From Phycisphaerales bacterium (lineage in GTDB: Bacteria > Planctomycetota > Phycisphaerae > Phycisphaerales > UBA1924): a stretch of DNA of 64,000 nucleotides. The notes below the pieces were generated by a model that searched no databases, was not told the origin of the DNA, and saw only the letters and a program-made list of their open reading frames with translations. The stretch covers positions 303,971-367,970 of the forward strand of contig CANHCQ010000002.1 in assembly GCA_947459215.1 (NCBI GenBank). The letters are read 5' to 3'. The translations under genes and the position numbers were made by a program. Each line of letters starts with the position of its first letter. Position 1 is the first letter of the stretch. This document shows positions 38,131 to 46,080 of this stretch, piece by piece.

Positions 38131-38264
38131 GACGCCGAGGCTGAGGAGGCTTGGCGACGAAGCCTCGGATCGAATGGAAGTGAGGCATCCCGACGTTCGA
38201 ACGATCGAGCGTCAACGCTGCGAATCATCCGAGGCTTCCTCGAAGACTCGTCAGCCTCGGCGTC
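38131..38264. other. Nested inverted repeat between the convergent mscL and prfB genes
   Basis: Outer arms GACGCCGAGGCTGA (38131-38144) and TCAGCCTCGGCGTC (38251-38264) are perfect complements. Inner arms GAAGCCTCGGAT (38159-38170) and ATCCGAGGCTTC (38227-38238) are also perfect. Small hairpins (AGCGT-CA-ACGCT, CGTTCGAACG) lie in the centre. The whole ~134-bp block can fold as one long branched stem. It lies in a 283-bp gap with no coding frame that I can support. It could be a structured RNA, a double terminator or a remnant of a repeat element. Confidence 0.55.
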
Positions 38265-38298
38265 TGGTGCGAGCTCGACGGATCGGCGACGCTTGCGA

Positions 38299-39412
38299 TT
38301 ACTTCTTGGCTTCTTTCTCAGCCCGGCGACGCTTGAGTTCCGCGTCGATGAAGTCGGCGATATCGCCGCGGAGCACGGACTCGTAGTCGGAGGTCTCGAC
38401 GCCGGTGCGGTGGTCCTTCACGCGGTTGTCGTAGAAGACGTAGGAGCGGATCTGGGTGCCCCAGCCGCGGTCCATCGCGCCGCCCTGGGCGGCCGCGATC
38501 TCTTTGTCGCGCTGCTCTTCGGCCATCTGCTCGAGGCGTGCCTGCAGGATCGCCAAGCACTGCTTCTTGTTCTGCGGCTGATCGCGATACGTGCTGCTCA
38601 CGATCATGATGCCGGTCGGTTTGTGGACCACGCGGATGGCGCTGGCGACCTTGTTGACGTTCTGGCCGCCGGGGCCGCTGGCGCGGACGAAGGGCGTGAC
38701 CTCGAGATCGGTGTCGGGGATCTTGATGTCGACTTCCTCGAACTCGGGCGTGACTTCGACGCTGGCGAAGGACGTCTGGCGCTTGCCCTGGGCGTTGAAG
38801 GGCGAGACGCGGGCGAGGCGGTGGGTGCCGCGTTCGCAAGAGAGGTAGCCGAAGGCGAAAGGGCCCTTGACGTGGAGCGTGACCGAGTCGAGCCCGACTT
38901 CGCCGAAGCCCTTGTCGACTTCTTCGAGCTCCCAGCCCATCTTCTCGCAGTAGAAGACGTACATGCGGAAGAGCATCTCGGTCCAGTCCTGAGCCTCGGT
39001 GCCGCCGACGCCGGCGGCGACGGTGACGAAGCAGTTCTTGGCGTCGTGCTTGCCGGAGAGGAGCGATTGGCGCTCGATCTTCTCCATGCGGCCGACGAGC
39101 GCGAAGAGCTGGGCGTCGGCCTCGGCGAGGAGGTCCTTGTCGCCCGCTTCCTTGGACATCTCGTAGCCCAGCCGAGCGTCGTCGAAGTCCTTGATGGCGG
39201 TGCGGAGGCCTTCGGTGATGGCCTTCAGAGCCTTGACCTCGTTCACGACCTTGCGGGCCCGGTCCTGGTTGTCCCAGAACCCGTTGCCGTTCATCTGCTC
39301 TTCGAGGTCCTTGAGGCGGGCAATCTTGGAGTCGTAGTTAAAGCGAGTCGCGGATGGTCACGATCCGCGCCTCGAGGTCGTTGATGATGGGTTGGTGGGC
39401 GTCGTAGTGCAT
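38299..39412 (-). CDS. prfB: Peptide chain release factor 2 (programmed +1 frameshift)
   Basis: About 370 residues when joined across a +1 frameshift. The zero frame starts at the ATG at 39412 and reads 24 codons (MHYDAHQPIINDLEARIVTIRDSL) to a UAA. The +1 frame continues as NYDSKIARLKDLEEQMNGNG... to 38299. The join aligns with the E. coli RF2 start (…LRGYLDYDAKKERLEE). Stop-codon recognition tripeptide SPF (ARVSPFNAQ), and the peptidyl-transferase GGQ motif (SGPGGQNVNKV) are present. It terminates translation at UGA and UAA. The 39294 ATG alone would give a protein lacking the first helix. Confidence 0.93.
39337..39343 (-). promoter_or_regulatory. RF2 autoregulatory frameshift site CTT-TAA-C
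   Basis: On the minus strand the zero frame reads GAC TCG CTT TAA C. The ribosome is expected to slip +1 at CTT so that AAC follows. The usual site is CTT-TGA-C; here the stop is UAA. The bases upstream (CGCGACTCG) do not contain the AGGGGG-like internal Shine-Dalgarno that stimulates slippage in E. coli. Confidence 0.85.
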
Positions 39413-39573
39413 GGGGGGATGGGTTGGGGTATCTTGGGAAGTCAGGAGTCTAGCCGGCCATCCTGTTGTTTCGCGAATCTGTGAGATTGTGCGCCGGAAG
39501 CGGGGGGCGGCTGCGTCGGGTACGAGTGAAGTCAAACCGACACCAATCCGCAGGACTCCAGGAGACCACTGGC

Positions 39574-40695
39574 ATGAATACGCAGCTTCCCGATCGTCAC
39601 GCCTTCTCGACAGCCCGAACTGCATTCCCGCTGTGTGTTGTGCTCGCTGTTGCTGCTGCCACGACAGGCGTTGCGCTACAGAGTATTGCAGCGAGCGAGC
39701 CGCCGGCAGCTCGGCCGGCGGTGGTCGCCGCGACAAGCGGTTCCGTCATCGCGGCCGATCCCAGAGAATCTCAGGTCGCGATTATCGACGACTTGAGCTT
39801 TCCAGGCGGCACCGTGAAGCAATATGTAGAAGCTGTCGAAGCGGCGATCAAGCCGATGCCGCTCAATGTTGTGTACGTCGATCGAGGTGAACAAGCTCTT
39901 GTGCAAGCTGTGCGGCTGCGTCGAGTAGCCGCGAGCTCGGCGTTGAGGTTGCTGTTTGGCCCGCTGACCGGCGGAGCCGTCTCGGTTGATTTTTCAGCGA
40001 GTTCCGGCTCCGGCGATGTCGGTGTGTTTGTTATTCGGGGAGAATCCAATCCGGTCGATGCAGGCCTTCGCAGCAGCATGTCAACGCGTGTCTTTTCCCT
40101 GCGTGAATGGACGGTTGCTGCGACGCCTGATGATGTCGCAATCGCGGACTCAAGGCGTGCCGCGGCACTCGGGGCAATCGAAGAAGGCCTCTCCCTCAGC
40201 GCCGAGTCGAAGCCGGGTCCTTACATCAAGCCGACTGTCAGATATCATGCTGGGAGCGGCCTGCTCTTCGTGCTGGCGAATGAAGACGACCATCGCGTCG
40301 CTGAGTCGATCGTCCGACAATTGGACGAGTCTTTCCGAGTCGCCGAGAACTCGAAGAAGGACGCGGGGCGGCTGCAAGCGATGGCTCAGAAGATCGCAGG
40401 CCTTCAGCGCGAACTCGAGGAAGCCCGGACCAAACTCGATTCAAAGGGCTCGCAGTCGCCGACAACTGTGTTGGTTCCGATACCCGAGTCGATCCAGGCC
40501 AAAGCGATCGCGATCGCGACAACGGCGCTATCGCGGGACTCGGTGGTTGTTGGGACGGCGCTTGAATTTACTCCAACTCAACTCGGTGTCCAGGTTCGAG
40601 GAGCTCCAGATCGCGTGAGTCGTGCACAGGCCGCTTTGATCGCGGCTGCTACGGCAATCAGCGAGCTCGGAGCTGGGCAGCAACCGAAGCCGTGA
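39574..40695 (+). CDS. Exported protein with secretin-N0-like segments, unknown function
   Basis: 373 residues, ATG preceded by CAGGAGA. A long N-region leads to a hydrophobic export segment (FPLCVVLAVAAATTGVALQSIAAS). A mixed alpha/beta part starts FPGGTVKQYVEAVEAA and includes NVVYVDRGEQALVQAVRLRRVAASSALRLLF, which looks like the small N0/STN-type domains of planctomycete exported proteins. The segment HRVAESIVRQLDESF and a coiled coil (RLQAMAQKIAGLQRELEEARTKL) follow. It lies 57 bp upstream of an ECF sigma-factor gene and may belong to its regulon. Confidence 0.6.
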   Translation: MNTQLPDRHAFSTARTAFPLCVVLAVAAATTGVALQSIAASEPPAARPAVVAATSGSVIAADPRESQVAIIDDLSFPGGTVKQYVEAVEAAIKPMPLNVVYVDRGEQALVQAVRLRRVAASSALRLLFGPLTGGAVSVDFSASSGSGDVGVFVIRGESNPVDAGLRSSMSTRVFSLREWTVAATPDDVAIADSRRAAALGAIEEGLSLSAESKPGPYIKPTVRYHAGSGLLFVLANEDDHRVAESIVRQLDESFRVAENSKKDAGRLQAMAQKIAGLQRELEEARTKLDSKGSQSPTTVLVPIPESIQAKAIAIATTALSRDSVVVGTALEFTPTQLGVQVRGAPDRVSRAQAALIAAATAISELGAGQQPKP

Positions 40696-40752
40696 GGAAC
40701 TTGGCAAGCCCGCAGTCGTTGGACATGTTCGACCGGACAGGATTCGAATCGC

Positions 40753-41319
40753 GTGCACGACCCAAGTTCCTCTCCACGGTCTGAGGACCAGCGTCCGCCG
40801 CCGAGCCTCACCCCCGGCGACGAGCGTGCCTTCGTCGCGTTCTACAACGACTGGTTCCCGACGATCGTCTCCTGGGCTCGCGAACTCACCGGGCGTGATG
40901 AAGCGTTCTGTCTCGATGTTGTGCAGGAAACCATGCTCCGCGTCATTCGGTCCATGCCCCGGCTCGAGACCCACGCGGCGTTTGTCGCGTGGCTGCGGGC
41001 CGCGACGCGTTCGGCGGCGATCGATCTGATCCGGCGTCAGCTCTCCGACGCCGTGAGAGCCCGCCGGGCGGCGAAGCCGGAGCGCGTCGATGCGATCCGG
41101 GGGATCGCTGATGACGAATCGATCGTGGCCCTGCTGGGAGCGCTGGATCGGCTCGATCCGGAGGATCGGTTGCTGCTGCGGGCGCGGGCCAACGCTTCGG
41201 CGTCGTTTGAGGACCTGGCCGCGGTGTTTGGCGGCACCTCCGATTCGCTCTACGGGCGGGCACGGCGTGCGATGGCGAGGTTGCGGGGCCTCCTCGACCG
41301 GGAGGTGGGCGATGCCTGA
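40753..41319 (+). CDS. ECF-type RNA polymerase sigma factor
   Basis: 188 residues, GTG start. Region 2 is at ~30-100 (FVAFYNDWFPTIVSWARELTGRDEAFCLDVVQETMLRVIRSM ... FVAWLRAATRSAAIDLIRR). Region 4 is at ~120-180 (LDRLDPEDRLLLRARANASASFEDLAAVFGGTSDSLYGRARRAMARLRGLL). Region 3 is absent, as in ECF factors. The Pro/Ser-rich N-terminus is short. It overlaps the next gene by 8 bases, which encodes a membrane protein placed where an anti-sigma factor is expected. Confidence 0.88.
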   Translation: MHDPSSSPRSEDQRPPPSLTPGDERAFVAFYNDWFPTIVSWARELTGRDEAFCLDVVQETMLRVIRSMPRLETHAAFVAWLRAATRSAAIDLIRRQLSDAVRARRAAKPERVDAIRGIADDESIVALLGALDRLDPEDRLLLRARANASASFEDLAAVFGGTSDSLYGRARRAMARLRGLLDREVGDA

Positions 41320-41806
41320 GCCACTTCGCGACGTCGATCGTGCCAAAGAACGGATGCTTCCGGTGTTGCTGGCCGAGGTTCGGCGGGTGCGGCGGCGTCG
41401 GCGTGTTCGGGCGGTTGCCGGCGTCGCCTTCATGGTGTTGCTCGCCGGGGTGAGCGCGATTGTGTGGCGGCCGACCCCATCCCCGCAGGCGTTGATCGCG
41501 GAACGTGAGCGACGTGACGCAGGCTCAGCGGTTGGCTCGGCGGTCCGGCAGCCCGATCCTCCGTCGCTGGCGGCCAACACGCCGCGCGTTCGCGTCGAGT
41601 CCTCGACCTCGACCCCGAGAGTGCGTGTCGAGGTGGTGACGAGTGGAAGCGGGCGAGAATTGTTCGCGGCGGATGCATCGCCCACCGTTCGGGTTGAATG
41701 GATCAACACCGATCAGGCGTACGCGCTTCTGGAGAGCGCCGGTCAGCGCTATGGCATCGTGGAGTACGCCGGTCGCGTCGAGTTCGTGCAGCTCGCCGCG
41801 AAGTGA
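41312..41806 (+). CDS. Single-pass membrane protein coupled to ECF sigma factor (possible anti-sigma)
   Basis: 164 residues. An Arg-rich cytosolic stretch (RRVRRRRRVRAVAG) leads into one membrane segment (VAFMVLLAGVSAIVW). The outer part carries two near-repeats (TPRVRVE) and a final strand pair (YGIVEYAGRVEFVQLAAK). The start lies inside the sigma gene (8-base overlap), so the two are co-translated. There is no His-x3-Cys-x2-Cys zinc anti-sigma motif. An anti-sigma role rests on position only. Confidence 0.6.
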   Translation: MPEPLRDVDRAKERMLPVLLAEVRRVRRRRRVRAVAGVAFMVLLAGVSAIVWRPTPSPQALIAERERRDAGSAVGSAVRQPDPPSLAANTPRVRVESSTSTPRVRVEVVTSGSGRELFAADASPTVRVEWINTDQAYALLESAGQRYGIVEYAGRVEFVQLAAK

Positions 41807-41818
41807 CCGCGACGGGGG

Positions 41819-43087
41819 CTAGCGAAGGCGCTGCTCTGCCGCACGGGCGTGGGCCTCAAGACCTTCGAGCCTCGCCAGTGCCGCGGCATCGTTCACGGCA
41901 CGCGCGACCTCACTCGCGTCAGCGTTCATCTCCAACCACGTCCGGATGCGGAGGAAGTGGAACACGGAGAGGCCGGCGCTGAAGCGGGCGGTGCCGGCCG
42001 TGGGGAGGACGTGGTTGGGGCCGACGCCGTAGTCGCCGAAGATCTCGGCGGAACGGTGGCCGATGAAGACGGCACCGTAGTGATTGAGCCGCTCGGCGAC
42101 GCCTCGTGCGTCGCGGGTCATGACTTGCAGGTGCTCGGGGGCGACGCGGTCGGCGATCGTGATGGCGTCGTCGATCGACGCGGCGAATACCACGCCGCCG
42201 TTGCTGAGGGCGGCACGTGCCGTAGCGGCGGTGGGGAGGGTTGCGAGTTGCTTCTCCAGCTCAGCGCTCACGCGTGTCGCGAGCGATTCTGAAATCGTCA
42301 CGAGCGTCGGGACGGCGTCGGTATCGTGCTCGGCCTGGGCGAGCAGGTCTGCGGCGACGGTGGCGGGATCGGCGGAATCGTCGGCGATGATGAGCAGTTC
42401 GGACGGGCCGGCGAGCATGTCGATTGCGACCTCGCCCTGAACCAGCTTCTTCGCGGCTGTGACCCAGCGGTTGCCGGGGCCGACGATGACATCGCAGCGG
42501 GGAATGGCGGGTGTTGTTGATGCGATGCCAGAGGCCATTGCGCCGATGGCTTGGGCGCCGCCGACGGCGAGCAGCATGTCGGCGCCGGCGACATGCGCGG
42601 CGGCGATGGTGATCGGGGCGGGCTTGGGGCTCGCAACAACCACGGTTCGCACGCCGGCGACGCGTGCCGTGATGGCGGTCATGAGGACGCTGGAGGGGAG
42701 CGGGTACCGGCCTCCGGGGGCGTAGCACCCCGCAGCGTCCATCGGCGCGATGAAGTGACCGGCGCGGCCGCCGGGGACGGTCATGTCGAGCGGGCGCAAC
42801 GCGTCTCGCTGCGCGTGGGCAAAGGCTCGCACACGCGATGCGGTGCGTTCGAGCAGTTCCACCTGCTCGCGCGGCACGCCGGCCGCGGCGTTGGCGATCG
42901 CGGCACGATCGAGCACCAGCGGCTCACCGGGCTTCACGTCTCCCAGACTCTCGGCCACGCGGCGCAGGGATGCCTCGTCTCCGGATCGAACTTCGTCGAG
43001 AATGCCCTGTGCCCCATGCAGCGTCGCCGCGTCGATCGAGACACTGGCACGGCGGGCGATCTCTTCGGGGCTCTTGCGCAGCAGCAT
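41819..43087 (-). CDS. hisD: Histidinol dehydrogenase
   Basis: 422 residues. A zinc enzyme that oxidises L-histidinol to histidine in two NAD-dependent steps. Visible marks: PGGRAGHFIAPMDAAGCYAPGGRYPLPSSVLM, VVVASPKPAP, GGAQAIGAMA, the signature region IVGPGNRWVTAAKKLVQGEVAIDMLAGPSELLIIADDSADP, and LAQAEHDTDAVPTLVT with zinc-ligand His/Asp residues. It lies 65 bp after mreD on the same strand, an unusual partner for a cell-shape operon. Confidence 0.96.
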   Translation of the reverse strand: MLLRKSPEEIARRASVSIDAATLHGAQGILDEVRSGDEASLRRVAESLGDVKPGEPLVLDRAAIANAAAGVPREQVELLERTASRVRAFAHAQRDALRPLDMTVPGGRAGHFIAPMDAAGCYAPGGRYPLPSSVLMTAITARVAGVRTVVVASPKPAPITIAAAHVAGADMLLAVGGAQAIGAMASGIASTTPAIPRCDVIVGPGNRWVTAAKKLVQGEVAIDMLAGPSELLIIADDSADPATVAADLLAQAEHDTDAVPTLVTISESLATRVSAELEKQLATLPTAATARAALSNGGVVFAASIDDAITIADRVAPEHLQVMTRDARGVAERLNHYGAVFIGHRSAEIFGDYGVGPNHVLPTAGTARFSAGLSVFHFLRIRTWLEMNADASEVARAVNDAAALARLEGLEAHARAAEQRLR

Positions 43088-43152
43088 GGGGAATCATTTC
43101 TTCGACGCCGGCGCTGGCCGGATGCACGCCGGGGGCAGGACTTTGAGACGCA

Positions 43153-43725
43153 TCAATAGATCGGCCGCGTGAATCGCCGTTGCGGCGGCTGGTGTACGCC
43201 CAGTGCGGCGGTCAGAGGGCTCGCGAAGATGCCGACGATGATGCCGACGAGGCCCGTGTACAACGCAACACCAAGTCGGGAGAGCAACTGCGAGGTCGGG
43301 TCCCACGCGATCTCTGGTGTATAGCCCGATCGGAAGGTGTAGATTGCGACGACGACGACTTGTGCGATCGCCATCCCGAAGCAGCAGAGGAACCCGAGCG
43401 TGAGCGGGTTTCGGCGGAACATGTTGCCTCGGATGCTCAGTACGAACTGGCAGGCGACGAGATAGGCAATCGCGTAGGGGCCGACGATGACGCGGGTGCT
43501 GACGCCCCCGGCGATCTCGTGGGGCCATGTGAGGTCGGTGAGGAGCCCGAGGATCATGCAGGTCCACATTGCGACCGACGACGGAGCACTCAGTGCAATG
43601 AGCACGCACAGGATGAAGACAAACGATGGCGCGATACCGGCGCTCCCGACCGCGAGGGCTTTGCGGAGCCCAAGCTCCATCGAAAAACAGACATACCCGG
43701 CGACGAGGACGGCGATCACATTCAT
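43153..43725 (-). CDS. mreD: Rod shape-determining protein MreD
   Basis: 190 residues with about five membrane segments, near the usual 160-190. Identified by size, topology and position: it overlaps mreC by 4 bases and follows mreB-mreC. MreD is part of the elongasome that guides lateral peptidoglycan synthesis. The sequence itself is weakly conserved, as is normal for MreD (DLTWPHEIAGGVSTRVIVGPYAIAY is the best-matching core). Confidence 0.85.
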   Translation of the reverse strand: MNVIAVLVAGYVCFSMELGLRKALAVGSAGIAPSFVFILCVLIALSAPSSVAMWTCMILGLLTDLTWPHEIAGGVSTRVIVGPYAIAYLVACQFVLSIRGNMFRRNPLTLGFLCCFGMAIAQVVVVAIYTFRSGYTPEIAWDPTSQLLSRLGVALYTGLVGIIVGIFASPLTAALGVHQPPQRRFTRPIY

Positions 43726-44612
43726 GGTGTCGCCCCCTTGCCCGAGTCGCTGGCGATGCGGAGGGTGACCTCGCTGACGCGTTCGACTTCGACTGTCGGC
43801 ATCACGGTGACGATGGTGCGGAGCGGATTCGCCGGGTCGGCTTCGACGCTCTCAACCTTGCCGAGCACGAATCGCTGGGCGCTCTCCGGCCAGCGGTCGT
43901 CGTCGAGCCGCACCGTGTGGCCCGGCTCGGGCTTCGGAGTGGCAGCATTTGCCGAGGACGCATCGGGTGCTTCAACGACGCCTCGGAAGCGAAGCCCGAT
44001 GGGTTCGAGCAGGCATTTCAGGCCGACGTTGTTGGGTTCATCGACCATGACCCGTCCGGCGACTTTCGGTCCGCCCTTTCGAGTCACCGGTTGGATCAGA
44101 GATGTCGGCCCGCTCACGCTGGTCACGCGACCCACGATCTGGACGCCGTCCGTGACGGCCACGGTGCCTTGCACGACGCCGATGCTCTCGCCCGCTCGCA
44201 CCCGGAGCAGCCCGCTGGAAAGATCCGACGACATTCCGACAACCGGGGCCACGAACTGTGTGATGTTGCTCTCCGGATTGATGAGGCTGCCGCGTTGCAG
44301 CTCGCTCATTTGTCTTCGGAGCTTTTCGTTGTTGCGTTCCTCACGCTGGTAGAGGGTCTTCCAGTGTTCGAGCTCCTCGACCAGGGCCCGCTCGCGGTCG
44401 CTCGTGACGATCGGGCGTTTCGCCGGCAGCACCCAGCCGGACGCGAGCGAGACCACGGCGCTGCCCGGCGTCAGAATCGCCGTCGGGATCTTGGCGACCG
44501 AACTGAGCCACTCGATCCACGAGAGCTTCGTGAGGCTCAGCACGATGAGCACGATCACGACGCCGGGCAGCAGCAGTCGGGAGGCGGTGGATTGGTGCGG
44601 CAGTCTCGACAT
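43722..44612 (-). CDS. mreC: Rod shape-determining protein MreC
   Basis: 296 residues. An N-terminal membrane anchor (LLLPGVVIVLIVLSLT) is followed by a coiled coil (LVEELEHWKTLYQREERNNEKLRRQMSELQ) and then the beta-domain (FVAPVVGMSSDLSSGLLRVRAGESIGVVQGTVAVTDGVQIVGRVTSVSGPTSLIQPVT). This is the standard MreC order. A poorly conserved insert with Ala/Pro-rich bases (EAPDASSANAATPKPEPG) interrupts the second beta-barrel. Coupled to mreD by a 4-base overlap. Confidence 0.93.
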   Translation of the reverse strand: MSRLPHQSTASRLLLPGVVIVLIVLSLTKLSWIEWLSSVAKIPTAILTPGSAVVSLASGWVLPAKRPIVTSDRERALVEELEHWKTLYQREERNNEKLRRQMSELQRGSLINPESNITQFVAPVVGMSSDLSSGLLRVRAGESIGVVQGTVAVTDGVQIVGRVTSVSGPTSLIQPVTRKGGPKVAGRVMVDEPNNVGLKCLLEPIGLRFRGVVEAPDASSANAATPKPEPGHTVRLDDDRWPESAQRFVLGKVESVEADPANPLRTIVTVMPTVEVERVSEVTLRIASDSGKGATP

Positions 44613-44675
44613 GTCCGTGTCGATCTCTGATCCGTTGGAGCGTCCGAGCCTCCGGCTCGGGGGCGGGAAGGCCGA

Positions 44676-45728
44676 CTAGCGCTTCATGCTGTCTTCCAGC
44701 GAGTCCTTCCACTCGTCGAGGTGCTCGAGGTAGACCGCGGTGCCGCGGGCAACGCAGGTGAGCGGGTCGTCGGCGAGATGGGTGTCGAGGCCGGTGGCTT
44801 TCTGCACGACCTGGCACAGGCCACGCAGCAGCGACCCGCCGCCGGCCATGGTGATGCCGTTGAGCACGAGATCGGCGGCGAGTTCGGGCTCGGCCTTCTC
44901 GAGCGTGCGAGTGACGGCCTCGATGATCGCGGTGACGGGTTCCTGCAAAGCCTCGCGGATCTCTTCGCTGGTGATGACGGTCTTGCGGGGCAGGCCGCTG
45001 ATCATGTCGCGGCCGCGGACCTCCATCGTGGTCTCGGGTCCGGTGGGGGCCGCGCTGCCGACTTCGATCTTGATCCGCTCCGAAGTCTGCTCACCGATCA
45101 TCATGTTGTACGTGCGCTTCATGTGGGCGATGATCGCCTCGTCCATGTCGTCGCCGGCGACGCGAACTGACTCGCATGTCGCCAAACCACCAAGGGATAG
45201 AATCGCGACTTCGGTGGTGCCGCCGCCGATGTCCACGATCATCGACGCGGTGGCCTCGGTGAAAGGCAGACCAGCACCGATCGCCGCGGCGAGGGGTTCT
45301 TCGATCAGGAAGATGCGGCGGGCGCCGGCATTCTCGGCCGACTGGATGACGGCCTGCTTCTCGACCTCGGTGATGCCCGACGGAATCGAGATGACGACGC
45401 GGGGGCCGAAGATTTTGCTCTTGCCGTTCACCTTGCGGATGAAGTAGCCGAGCATGGCCTCGGTGATCTCAAAGTCGCTGATGACGCCGTCCTTGAGCGG
45501 GCGGACGGCGGTGATGCCGCCTGGGGTTTTGCCCAGCATCTCCTTGGCCTTCCAGCCGACGGCTTCGCCGTTGTGAAGCACGGTGCTGGTGCCCTTGATG
45601 ACGGCGACCACGGAAGGTTCATTGAGCACAATGCCCTGGCCGCGCACGGCGACAAGGGTGTTGCAGGTTCCCAGGTCGATACCCATATCGACGCTGAACA
45701 ATCCCAAGAGTCGATCGAAGAATGGCAC
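44676..45728 (-). CDS. mreB: Rod shape-determining protein MreB (actin homologue)
   Basis: 350 residues. Actin-fold ATP-binding motifs: phosphate 1 DLGTCNTLVAVRGQGIVLNEPSVVAV, connect 1 FGPRVVISIPSGITEVEKQAVIQSAENAGAR, phosphate 2 MIVDIGGGTTEVAILSLGG and adenosine MAGGGSLLRGL. The length matches other MreB proteins. It polymerises under the inner membrane and positions the wall-synthesis machinery. First gene of the mreB-mreC-mreD-hisD run. A rod or elongated shape is implied but not proven. Confidence 0.97.
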   Translation of the reverse strand: MPFFDRLLGLFSVDMGIDLGTCNTLVAVRGQGIVLNEPSVVAVIKGTSTVLHNGEAVGWKAKEMLGKTPGGITAVRPLKDGVISDFEITEAMLGYFIRKVNGKSKIFGPRVVISIPSGITEVEKQAVIQSAENAGARRIFLIEEPLAAAIGAGLPFTEATASMIVDIGGGTTEVAILSLGGLATCESVRVAGDDMDEAIIAHMKRTYNMMIGEQTSERIKIEVGSAAPTGPETTMEVRGRDMISGLPRKTVITSEEIREALQEPVTAIIEAVTRTLEKAEPELAADLVLNGITMAGGGSLLRGLCQVVQKATGLDTHLADDPLTCVARGTAVYLEHLDEWKDSLEDSMKR

Positions 45729-45926
45729 GAGTGGTTCACCTCCGCCGCTGGTGGCCCCGATGGCCTTCGTCTGCGGACATCCTGTCCGCGGACAGTTCGG
45801 CCCGCCGGGAGTGGGTGTAGAAACACCGCTTCCCGGCCGGGCAACCTAAGAGATTATCGGCACTCGACCCCGGATGCCACCAAACCGAGACCGATCTTGG
45901 TGGAATCGAGACGATTGAGCTCCACC

Positions 45927-46020
45927 AGTAGGACCGGCCTCCGGCCGGTCTTTGGGGATCCAGGGTGGGAACAAGCATTCGATCCAGGCGCGTGCCGACC
46001 GGCCGCAGGCCGGTCCTACT
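45927..46020 (+). repeat. Dispersed palindromic repeat, locus C (two copies facing each other)
   Basis: Copy 1 (45927-45950) is forward: AGTAGGACCGGC, loop CTCCG, GCCGGTC. Copy 2 (45997-46020) is inverted and ends GGTCCTACT, so the ends pair as in locus A. The spacer is 46 bases. They occupy the 352-bp gap between the coiled-coil gene (3' end) and mreB (5' end); I see no coding frame in that gap. The rest of the gap presumably carries the mreB promoter. Confidence 0.85.
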
Positions 46021-46030
46021 GGTGCAAACG

Positions 46031-46051
46031 AAAAACCCCCGTTGCCGGGGG
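46031..46051 (-). terminator. Rho-independent terminator of the coiled-coil gene
   Basis: On the minus strand: CCCCCG-GCAA-CGGGGG followed by TTTTTCG. It starts 29 bases after the stop codon at 46081 and precedes the repeat pair of locus C. Confidence 0.85.
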
Positions 46052-46080
46052 CTTGAGCCATCCTGACTTGGATGGGAGAC

